Source: Uranotaenia lowii
Lineage: Eukaryota; Arthropoda; Insecta; Diptera; Culicidae
Assembly (NCBI RefSeq): GCF_029784155.1
Contig: NC_073693.1
Location: 223,153,094-223,217,093 of the forward strand
Direction: 5' to 3'
DNA: 64,000 nt
This document shows, piece after piece, positions 56,353 to 64,000 of the stretch. A program made the position numbers and the translations under genes. The notes below the pieces were generated by a model. It had not been told where the DNA came from, did no database searches, and saw only the letters and a program-made list of their open reading frames with translations. Every line of letters begins with the position of its first letter. Positions within the stretch are counted from its first letter, which is position 1.

Positions 56353-57209
56353 GTAGGGGAACATGCCCTATTATGCGCCACCTAAGCGAATCGCTGATTT
56401 TCTATGTATTCCACGTACAAATTGTGTTAAAAATGGGTGCAATCGTCGAAGAAAAGTGTTTTCTACAAATGCCTATGATATTTTATTACTTAAATTGCTA
56501 TAGTTGCTTCAAAAACTTGATTTTTAAAAACCATATTCAAAGCCACAGAACAAAACTGTGTTGCAAATACGCGCCGCTGTGTATTCAATATGCGCCTAGC
56601 AGCCGAACACACCCGAAAGCAGCCGAAGACCAAAAACACACCAATACTTACAGACACTTTGACTGAAAAGAAAATCAAAATGGAATAATCAAAACTTTGA
56701 AAAAAATGCAAAGTAGATTTTTTGGGCTAAATTAACGCTCAAAATATGGTTTTAGACTTTTTGTTCATTTTCAACGAAAATTGGCCTTTTTCAAAAATAA
56801 TGCGATTTTCAGCCTATTACGATTGGCGCGTTATAACGAGCGCATGGGCCGTGATAGAGCATACCCATAAAAAGCATACCTTTGCGAGTTCAGTATAATT
56901 TTTAGCATAAAATCATAGTTTAGATTCTCCTCTATCGATGTGTCAGAAAATATTGTCTTATTCGTTTTTCTCTGCTTGGTGACACCTTATTGAAAGTGTT
57001 TTAAAATTTAGATCAAAATGATGAAAAACCTAAATTGTGAAATTATCACGACACAGGGGCATTTTAAGGAAAAATTCATACTTGCCATGACCAATCACAG
57101 CATTTAGAACAAATTGGTAATATTTTGCAGGCTTCAAATGTTTCAGATTCTTCAAAACAAAGGTGGCGCGTATAAGCCACATGGGGCGTTATATGAACTT
57201 TTCCCCTAC
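56353..57209. mobile_element. 857-bp introner-like DNA element
   Basis: The element starts GTAGGGGAACATGCCCTATT and ends with the inverse CCCCTAC. The inverted ends continue imperfectly for about 28 bp (GCGCC/GGGGCG). AG is present on both sides (56351-56352 and 57210-57211). Thus the junctions read AAG|GTAGGG and CCCCTACAG|AAC, a formally correct GT-AG intron, with the acceptor AG provided by the target duplication. The host frame rejoins exactly (AGQHIYK then NFSNYETR). The inside includes non-coding AT-rich DNA and the GCGCCA/TGGCGC-type phrases. Splicing has not been shown. Confidence 0.7.
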
Positions 57210-57527
57210 AGAACTTCTCAAACTACGAAACTCGGGCACCAAAGCTCTACGAGAAAATGCTGACATAATATGGCTGCTGTGTGATGGACGACGAAACGTA
57301 TATAAAAGCCGATTTTAAGCAAATTCTAGGGTTGAAGATTTCCACCGGCAAGAGCAAGTACGATGTGGACGACAAATACTTAAGCAGAAGAAAATGTCGA
57401 AGTTCGCCTCCAAATATCTCGTTTGGCAGGCCATTTGTCTTGCGGACTGAGGAGTGCGCTTTTCCTGACAAAGGGCATAGTAAATGAAGTGATCTAAAAA
57501 TCTGAGTGCCTCGAGAAGCGCCTTTCT

Positions 57528-58041
57528 TAGGGTACCATATCCCGCAGTGCTAAAAAGAGTACAACAAACAAATTCCAAATAAGTAAGGAAAATTTTTTTA
57601 AAAAATCTGAATTTATAAAAGTCATTAAAATACTGTCAATTTTTTGGGAGTAAAAGGAAGGACGTATGCCTAAGCATTCTAGATTGCCTGCTTTTTCAAA
57701 GAATAAAAAACGGTCCGGCCCGGTTTCCCAGATATCGAGGAAAACTGCCCGGATTTATCAAAATCTAAGCAAAATCTAAACCTTAACTAATTTTTTTACA
57801 TTATGTATGATTTTTTGAGCTTGTTTCATCAAAATAAATGGGCAAACATTTTTTAGAAATGTAAAATTTGAATTGAACACTGCTGATGTGACTCAATAAA
57901 TAATAATTTTTCATTTGTTGATTTTTCACGTTTTCTCTTGAATTGTCAAGAGAAAAGCCTGGACTTTGGTCAGATTTTTCGCTGATTTCTCGATAGAAAA
58001 AGAATACAAGTACTATCAAAAGAGCACGTATGGTAACCCTA
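57528..58041. mobile_element. hAT-like MITE, 8-bp duplication GCCTTTCT
   Basis: The ends TAGGGTACCATA and, inverted, TAGGGTTACCATA are flanked by GCCTTTCT at 57520-57527 and 58042-58049. It is inserted between CLEKRL and PFLQQHDE of the mariner relic. It contains some GCCCGGAT-type motifs (57712-57765), so it is a distant relative of the element at 58108-58555. Confidence 0.85.
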
Positions 58042-58107
58042 GCCTTTCTCCGTTCTTGCAGCAGCACGACGAAGCTTCGCTATTTTGGCCAGATTTGGCA
58101 TCATGCC

Positions 58108-58555
58108 TAAGGTTGCCAGATTGACCGATTTTATCCGGGTTTGCCCGGATATTCAATATTAAATTCGAGAACAGTCCGGACCGGCCCGGTTGCCCGGATT
58201 TCATTGAAAAATGCCCGGATTTTGCCCGGATTTGTTCACTTTATTTGGTTAATTAAGCAAAAAAAAAACAACAAACACCCTCAAAACGATTTTTAGCAAG
58301 TTTTATAAAAACAATTTTGAGAAGTTTTTTGCAATACGGTTTAAAATATATCGATAAGTTTTGATAAAAACAATTTTTTTTAAATTTTTTATGGTTGAGT
58401 TTTGTTGAGGAATTTCTGAGTTTTGACAAAATTTGCCCGGATAATGCCCGGATTCATGGTCGTCAATTTGAAATTGAATGCCCGGATTTTGCCAGGTTTT
58501 GATACAAAAATTGCCCGGTTTGTCCGGCCCGGATACGTGCTGGAAAAATTCCCTA
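58108..58555. mobile_element. GCCCGGAT-family hAT-like MITE, 8-bp duplication ATCATGCC
   Basis: The element starts TAAGGTTGCCAGATTGACCG and ends GGAAAAATTCCCTA. ATCATGCC is duplicated at 58100-58107 and 58556-58563. About ten CCCGG motifs occur inside. It splits the mariner relic exactly between WPDLAS and CHYSKSV. This copy fixes the boundaries of the family also seen at 12990-13457 and 26690-27003. Confidence 0.88.
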
Positions 58556-58930
58556 ATCATGCCACTATTCTAAAAGTGTCCTGAAATGGTATTAGGCCCA
58601 TTCATTTTGTTCCAAAGGACATGAACCTGCAAAACTGTCCGGAGCTGAGCCCGCTAAAGCAATACTGGGCAATAATGAAGCGGGAACTTCGGAAGAGCAA
58701 GACGAGTAAAAGACGAGAAGGACATGTTGAGAAAAAAAAAAATTAACAAATGGTACCGGATGACACTGTAAAGACTTTGATGGAGGGCAACATGCAAAAA
58801 TGCGTTCAGTTTACACTCAAGGCTCCATCGATTAACTTTTCTTTTGATTTTTGAAGTTAATATATGTATAAAACAACCTTAACGTTTTGGTTTGATTGTA
58901 AACATTTTATCAAAATTGTCATGATATTTT

Positions 58931-59628
58931 ATTACTTTTATAGCCGCAGAAATTCTTGGTGAATTTGTTTTCTGATCTTAAAAAAATGATTGGCAGTTAG
59001 GTCCAAGACTTACCACCATTCTGGATTCAGTTTTTGAGAAAAAAAACCCTAAGTTAGGAAGGGGAGATGAAACATAAACCATGTCTAAAAACGGGTTTGG
59101 ACAGCAATTTGAAAAAAAAAAGTCAAAATATTTACTTTTTATAAGTTGAAATATCTTAGTTATTTGACAGTTTTCAACAAAAATTACGTAAAAATATAGT
59201 TATGGATCAGTGTTAAAACATTTCAAAACTAAGAAAAAAATGGTTCAAGTGTGTTTTATTTTTCTGGGATTCAAGGTTCAAGTGTGTCAAAACAACTACC
59301 AAAAAAGAATTGAAAGTCAAGTTCTTTAGCCCTTTTCTTATGCAATTTATATAAATATTGTCAAAAAACTTACGTAAACTTTGAAGTTTTCCGTAGAACA
59401 AAAGTGGTTTAAAATCATGATACTTAGCTCCTGTGATTTTTTTTTCGAAAAAAAGTTGAGTTCTAGAGCGTTAATTGGCATGCATATGGGAGCATTATTC
59501 CATTTTCTTGTCGTCGCTAATCGCAATGATTCAGTATGAACTTTAGTGGTGACATGTAATAACAAATTTATGAAACCTGAATCTAATCTCTCTGCAAGAT
59601 CATAATCGAACGAAGAAATAGTCACAAT
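58931..59628. other. AT-rich stretch without a gene
   Basis: I see no gene. 59213-59625 carries two minus-strand frames (62 and 92 codons) of low complexity without a known domain. Confidence 0.4.
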
Positions 59629-59700
59629 TCCTCGATAGTATAGTGGTTAGTATCCCCGCCTGTCACGTGGGAGACCGGGGTTCAATTCCCCGTCGGGGAG
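59629..59700 (+). tRNA. tRNA-Asp (anticodon GTC), second copy
   Basis: A complete 72-base cloverleaf identical to the copy at 52497 except for four positions. The D loop is the canonical AGTGGTTA. The anticodon stem is CCCGC/GTGGG with one G-U pair, and the T arm has TTCAATTC in place of TTCGATTC (still a purine at position 57). The loop CTGTCAC gives anticodon GTC. The first TTTT lies only about 35 bp downstream (59735). Both copies share ACAATTCC before and GAGTATATT after the gene, pointing to a duplicated unit. It is probably functional, but the G-U pair and B-box change make it the weaker copy. Confidence 0.93.
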
Positions 59701-61306
59701 GAGTATATTCTATTATCTCAGTATGCAGAAGTTATTTTATCACTCTTCTTGTTAAAAACAGTTGGTCATACCAATTTTTTTCAAGTTTAGTTTGACGATC
59801 TAGCCTAAAACTGTTTGTAGACATTTTAAATACTTGAACGAACTATGTTCAAAATTTCATTCTTTAAGCTTTTGCACATGAGGCAGAAAATTATCGCTTA
59901 TAATCAGGTTAGTTTTTCAACAATTCCGTTAGTGGTATACCTAATATCAATCGATTTTAAAGAATACCATTCAAAAGATTAACAGTATAAAAATGGTTTA
60001 TGTTTTGGAAACGCTTCACTTGATCTTCCCGCATCGAAATTAACTGTAGATACCTAGTAAGAACGCACTCGAATCTAGCTAGACCACAAACTCTCGGTTT
60101 CCATTTTAGAGGTGCTAAAATATTCCGCTAATCTCAAACGAGCAATCTTCATTTTTACGATAGGTGGTACAGCTTCGTGCAGTCCTAATTTGTTTCATTC
60201 CTTCCCAGTTGAAATTCGCAACATCTGTCCACAAATGCAGGAATCCCGCCCGCTCGTTCCAGATTGCATCCGATTGTCACCGTATTAGGATGGCTAGAAC
60301 AAGTTGATTTTTTTTTTAAATTTTCACATGGTTATTGTGAGCAATTAATTTTAATTTTAAATTTCAGTTCAAATGTATTGTTGATAATTTCTTTTTATCA
60401 TGAGTATTATCCACAGTTTTTTAAACGACTAAAATATTACTAGGTACCTAATGTTCCTAAAAGTCACTTTAATCTAATGGTGTCAGAAGCTCGCAGCATT
60501 TTAGAATTTTTCACATCTATCGGCAACTAAAGGCTACAGATGGTCCCGGAATAGCGGTTTGGCACAAACCAGTTCCGATGCATTGGAAATAAACTCACGA
60601 CTCAGACAGGACGATACATGCGGTCAAAAACAACCGTTTGACATTATTGTTGCTAGTCGTTTCAGATATATGTAGAAGCAAAGCTGTTCTGGGCTCGGGG
60701 ATCAAACGGGATTTCCGCGCGTCTAAATACCTTTCGAGTTTGTGAGTGCCTGGCTTGCGTAGGCAATTGGCTAGAAGTCAGTCAGATAATGGGATCTACC
60801 GTCCATGGCAAAGTTGGCTCCATCCAAAGAGATGTGCGCCATTCGTATGGGAACGACTGGATGCAATGAAGCGACTCGTATTAATAACACGATAAACGCA
60901 TTATTAAACGAAAAATAAATCCATAAAAACAATCCTCTTTGCGCTGGTACTTTTCTTGATAGTTTACCGATCTGATCCTGTTATTAGTGATGCGGTAATT
61001 GGGAATATCCGGTGAAGTTAGTTTTTTTTATTCATTTTTGAACTTTTGTGCACCTTTATTCATGAGTTTGGTGTATGAGTGGAAATACTCATATTTATTG
61101 AATTTTCTCACAGCTAAAGAACATAGAATTTTTGTATACCTAAATTTGACGATATTTTTCCAAAAAAAAAAACAAAGAAAAGTTTATGAAAGCTCACTAC
61201 ATATATAACTATTTTAAAAACTCGAGTTGTATTTAAATCCTTTTTTAATACTTATCAAAACACGTTAGTTGAAATTTGAACAAAAAATGTTCAATGCACT
61301 TAAAAT
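59701..61306. other. No gene recognised; GC-richer island 60050-60900
   Basis: 60050-60900 is more balanced in base composition and is not repeated in the window. It has no long frame on either strand. Motifs such as CCCGCCCGCTCGTTCC near 60247 and the lack of transposon features suggest single-copy host non-coding DNA. The flanks are AT-rich. Confidence 0.35.
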
Positions 61307-61386
61307 ATGTATATAAAAAGCTACTTAAGTTGTCGTCCAAAAGTTTGGGATTTGGACGAGAACTTAAGAAACTATTTTATATACAT
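61307..61386. ncRNA. 80-base near-perfect hairpin
   Basis: ATGTATATAAAAAGCTACTT, then AAGTTGTCGTCCAAA, pairs with TTTGGACGAGAACTTAAG, then AAACTATTTTATATACAT. The loop is 9 bases (61342-61350) and the stem about 35 bp with two or three mismatches. The size and loop resemble an insect microRNA precursor. A tiny palindromic MITE is the alternative. It lies directly before a dispersed-repeat start at 61388. Confidence 0.4.
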
Positions 61387-61387
61387 A

Positions 61388-61659
61388 CTAGCTGACCTGG
61401 TGTGCTTTGCTAAACCTTCCTAAATTTAATTAAATTTATTAAAATAATTGAAATTCAGTTTCATTTCCTAGACAGCATTAAAAACCAAATTTCAACATTA
61501 ATGTGAAGCAAATGCTTTAAAAAGAGAACTGAAGTTTCTAACCTCAGTACAAAGATGATTTTCTTACAATTGATCTCTGAATTTTTGTTTTTCCAGATCT
61601 GAAACTTCAACTCAGTTTTTATACGCTACATAGAGTTTCTAATTTTTTCATTTTGTACA
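61388..61659 (+). repeat. (CAGA)-tailed dispersed repeat, 5' fragment
   Basis: CTAGCTGACCTGGTGTGCTT followed by TGCTAAACCTTCCTAAA is the start of the family seen at 33838 and 41154. The copy breaks off where the Tc1 element begins at 61662, so it was probably truncated or split by that insertion. Confidence 0.75.
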
Positions 61660-62038
61660 TACACTGTATCAAAAAATTGTCCGTACAGCACGTACCTTGA
61701 AATCCAAACAATCAAAAAGTGCACTTTTTCAGTCAATAAAAATACTACAATTACATCATTCGCTGCAGAAACTAGTCCTTTTTGTAGATCAGTATTAAAA
61801 ATGTTTATGATTTAATCCTTAAAAATAATCCAATTCATTTTGTATAGAAAGTTCCAAAAACGACGTCAAAAAATTGTCCGTACACTGAGGCTTTTGTCAA
61901 ATATTAGTCAAGTAAACAGTTATGTGTCAGTCTGTCAAACGCAGAAACGTGAGTTGAATCTCAGCAAAGACAATATCCAGTGGTCTGAGCGACAAATACG
62001 GTAAAATGAACTTTATCTAGCATAAATCAGTAGATTTT

Positions 62039-62167
62039 CTTGTTTCCGGATGTAAACGGGTATTTTTTTGTGAGAAGTAGACAGTTTCCTGTTAATTAAA
62101 TCCACAAAAATTAACAAGAAAATGTCTGCTCCTCACAAAAAAATAAGCGTTAACATCCGGAAACTGA
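62039..62167. repeat. Inverted repeat over the Tc1 transposase start
   Basis: The arm 62039-62097 (TTGTTTCCGGATGTAAACGG onward) is the reverse complement of 62110-62167, which encodes the first residues of the transposase. The left arm is therefore a second, inverted copy of a Tc1 N-terminus placed head to head, at about 88 percent identity. Confidence 0.75.
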
Positions 62168-62395
62168 TTGCTGAGCTGAAGACTGAGGGTAAAAGCTAGT
62201 CCAAAATTGAAGGTTTGATAAAACGGCCACGGTCGTCGGTTCAGTATGTCCTTCAGAACATTAAGAAGACTTACTCCCTGGAGACTACTCCAGGAAGAGG
62301 CCGCAAACTGAAGCTTACGGATCGTCACCATCGCATCATTGTCAGGGAAATCAGTCATAATCCTTAAATCATTGCCCCGAAACTAGCTGACAGCC

Positions 62396-63468
62396 TTTTT
62401 TTTTATTAGTTGTTAACCCAGGTGGTAAATCCATTTTACGGATTGCATTCCAAGGCACGGCGAGCCACCGCGTCCCCCCAGTTTGCTACTCTGGGTCCAT
62501 GGGTGCAATTGGACGACTCATGATACAATGTTAAGGAACACTGTACCCCCTACGCCATAAAGTCCACCTGGGGCCACTGACCTTTGTTCCCACCTCGAAC
62601 TGTTTGACACACTTTGCTTCAATAGTGGGAGGTCATTTCGCGCTAGTGCGCTCCAAGGCAATACTCGTTTCCGAACCCTCTGATAGCATAGCCTCATTCT
62701 AACACAACTCGATGCGCGACCCCTCCTCTGACGAGTTAGGACCCGACATCTCATCGTGTGAATGAGGTCCCCACGTAGCGCAACTACTAACTTTGTGAAT
62801 CCAGTCCAAGATCCAGAAACACAAAGCGAGTTGTCGACGGCACTTTCTCTGTTCAAACACGCGGGTAGGGGGGGTAAGCCCCCTAGGCCACGTGTAGGAC
62901 TCAGACTCCTCCGAACTCACAAATAGTGTTGACTTAAGTCACCACTCAGCGCAACTACCCGATCTTCAAGTCGGGCGCTTGACCACCCGAAGCGCAGATC
63001 GAGCTATAGAACGCCCTCATCAGGTCACACTCGCGGTTCGGGTGCAACAATTCCCGAAACGCGTGTCGAACCCTGACACCTCCGGCAAAATGTGCCTCTC
63101 AGACACTGACGTGTAAACACGTCCCTAGGTGATCGGCCCACCATTGGCCACCACTTTGCGCATCTACTCATTTTGCGAGACGGGTCTATACCCACCGAAG
63201 CGCAAAACAAGTTGGCGATCGCTCTCCCTCCGGTCGCATCCGCATATCAGGGTCATGACCCCCCGACAGCGTGTTGGACCATCACGCTCACACCCAAGTA
63301 CTGGTACCTAAGTACCCGGGTGCACCACTTCTTCCGCGCGGGTTTGGCGGGACCCGTCGACGGCCTCTAGTGGGTTTGGTGTAGTTCTCTTGGCCGTACA
63401 TCTGCAATACGCCGGACTTGCAGACACGTTTCCACTCTGCACCACGGGGAGGTGGAACTACGTCGCAG
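62396..63468 (-). mobile_element. Poly(A)-tailed retroposon with 11-bp duplication
   Basis: AGCTGACAGCC is present at 62385-62395 and 63469-63479. The insert starts with a T-run (62396-62404), that is a 3' poly(A) on the minus strand. It is much GC-richer than its surroundings. On the minus strand it has imperfect tandem units marked by GTAGTTGCGCTACGTGGGGA, GTAGTTGCGCTGAGTGGTGA and GTAGATGCGCAAAGTGGTGG (62769-63168). Frames of 60-112 codons exist but match nothing I know. It is either the 3' end of a LINE or a composite non-autonomous retroposon. Confidence 0.75.
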
Positions 63469-63947
63469 AGCTGACAGCCCGAAGAATTCTGAAAACATAC
63501 AGGTTCCTTAAACGTCTAACAGGTTAATCCTTAAAGTATCGAGGTCGTGTTGCTCTTAAGAAGCCGTTTATATCTGCTAAGAATAAGAAAAAGTGGCTGG
63601 AATACGCTCAAAAGTATGTCCTGGAACCGGAAGAGTTCTGACAAAACGTTATATTCACTGACGAAAACAAATTTAATATTTTTGGGTCTGACGGACATGT
63701 AAGAGTATAGCGTAATCCAAATACTGAATTGGATCCGAAATATTTGCGACCGACAGTTAAGCACGGTGGTGGCCATGTAATGGTGTGGGGTGCTTTCAGC
63801 GCAAATGGCACCGAAAACTTGACTTCACGGAGAAAAATATAAAGATTTATCAGTCATATTACGCGTCTACAGGAATATAAATATATGATTGTTTGGTTCT
63901 GACCCGAAAATAGGATCAAACCAACCTTCAGCTTATACGATTATTCT

Positions 63948-64000
63948 CCAGAGAGTTAGTCTTCTTAAAGTTCTGAAGGATATACTGAACCGACGATCAT
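63948..64000 (-). pseudogene. Inverted Tc1 N-terminal fragment at window edge
   Basis: CCAGAGAGTTAGTCTTCTTA onward is the reverse complement of 62231-62285 (the QYVLQNIKKTYSLE region) with few mismatches. It runs off the window, so a second Tc1 copy in opposite orientation lies to the right. Confidence 0.8.

Larger units (their letters stand above)
55861..58930 (+). pseudogene. Older mariner transposase carrying three insertions
   Basis: The left end CGAACACGAAATTATTGTAA matches the derivative at 32322-32992. The transposase can be followed as MEVNQHESREQILSKHLEFP, a frameshift, VLERFQEWLTLDHGKGTGRK, MIKANPNASSRDLAKKIAMS and AGQHIYK (to 56352). After an 857-bp insertion come NFSNYETRAPKLYEKML and MDDETYIKADFKQI (57287-57328). 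A second insertion follows at 57528-58041 and a third at 58108-58555, between WPDLAS and CHYSKSV. The third catalytic residue region near 58640 reads NCPELSPLKQYW, where Lys replaces the catalytic Glu of PIEK. It has multiple stops and frameshifts and its right TIR is lost, so it is long dead. Confidence 0.88.
61662..64000 (+). pseudogene. Tc1 (DD34E-type) transposon, split and rearranged
   Basis: The left end CACTGTATCAAAAAATTGTC begins after TA, and its inner part TCAAAAAATTGTCCGTAC is repeated directly 197 bp further in (61669 and 61866), as in Tc1 IR/DR termini. The transposase starts MSAPHKKISVNIRKLIAELK at 62122, with a stop after 25 codons, then IKRPRSSVQYVLQNIKKTYS, TPGRGRKLKLTDRHHRIIVR (both helix-turn-helix parts). 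After a 1.07-kb insertion it resumes LLRSR/PFISAKNKKKWLEYAQKYV and the first catalytic Asp in NVIFTDENKFNIFGSDGH, then HGGGHVMVWGAFSANGTENL. Two TGG codons have become TGA or TAG. The right end is replaced by an inverted copy of its own N-terminal region (from about 63948) reaching the window edge. Confidence 0.87.

Noticed and set aside
62518..63370. Frames of 60-112 codons in GC-rich DNA
   Set aside because: Part of the retroposon with tandem units; no reverse transcriptase, zinc finger or endonuclease motif was found in them.

Overview
The window reads as AT-rich, repeat-dense nuclear DNA of an insect. A mosquito or close fly relative is the best guess: the transposases are of the MDDET...PDLAS IS630-Tc1-mariner kind typical of mosquito genomes, several mobile-element lineages known from mosquitoes co-occur, tRNA-derived SINEs are frequent, and single dispersed tRNA-Asp(GUC) genes are present. 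That assignment is inference. No intact host protein-coding gene is visible. The only RNA genes I am confident of are two tRNA-Asp genes (52497-52568 and 59629-59700). One 32-bp segment with good splice signals (38151-38182) could be a host microexon, which would place much of the window inside a very large intron.

Layout. 1-9.9 kb: a 1.3-kb DNA transposon with long perfect terminal inverted repeats (937-2271), a (CAGA)-tailed dispersed repeat, two SINE copies and single-copy-looking AT-rich DNA. 10-13.5 kb: a dead non-LTR retrotransposon with a MITE in its reverse transcriptase, then a dead mariner with a SINE in its transposase, then a hAT-like MITE rich in GCCCGGAT. 13.5-17.9 kb: family C repeat, a GC-richer island and a second hAT-like MITE. 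17.9-22.3 kb: the 3' half of a CR1/L2-like LINE, a Harbinger-like MITE and a palindromic array of about 10-bp units. 23.6-32 kb: foldback repeat, SINE, a maT-like mariner split by a Mutator-like MITE, a second long LINE corpse with several insertions. 32.3-41.8 kb: an internally deleted mariner derivative, two facing copies of the (CAGA)-tailed repeat enclosing a pogo-like MITE and the candidate microexon, then a maT fragment. 43.6-46.9 kb: a 1.5-kb foldback element, a LINE endonuclease fragment and a 22-bp-stem hairpin. 49.7-51 kb: two inverted copies of family C. 52.5-59.7 kb: the two tRNA genes bracketing the most complex transposon nest, including a nearly full-length mariner (54063-55297) inside a larger element, and an older mariner (about 55861-58930) carrying three separate insertions. 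60-64 kb: a GC-richer island, a long hairpin, and a Tc1 element split by a poly(A)-tailed retroposon.

The most interesting observations are: (1) the 857-bp insertion at 56353-57209 has terminal inverted repeats and a 2-bp AG duplication that together give an exact GT...AG intron in the mariner reading frame, as expected of an introner; (2) a SINE at 12.2 kb and a LINE at 18-19 kb share the same 3' hairpin with compensatory stem changes, suggesting the LINE moves the SINE; (3) several insertions with clean target duplications (8 bp, 9 bp, TTA, ACT, TA, 11 bp, 24 bp) allow relative dating of the nest; (4) three long hairpins could be small-RNA precursors. The mobile elements are mutually nested parasites. 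They do not form a pathway, and every transposase or reverse transcriptase seen is broken.
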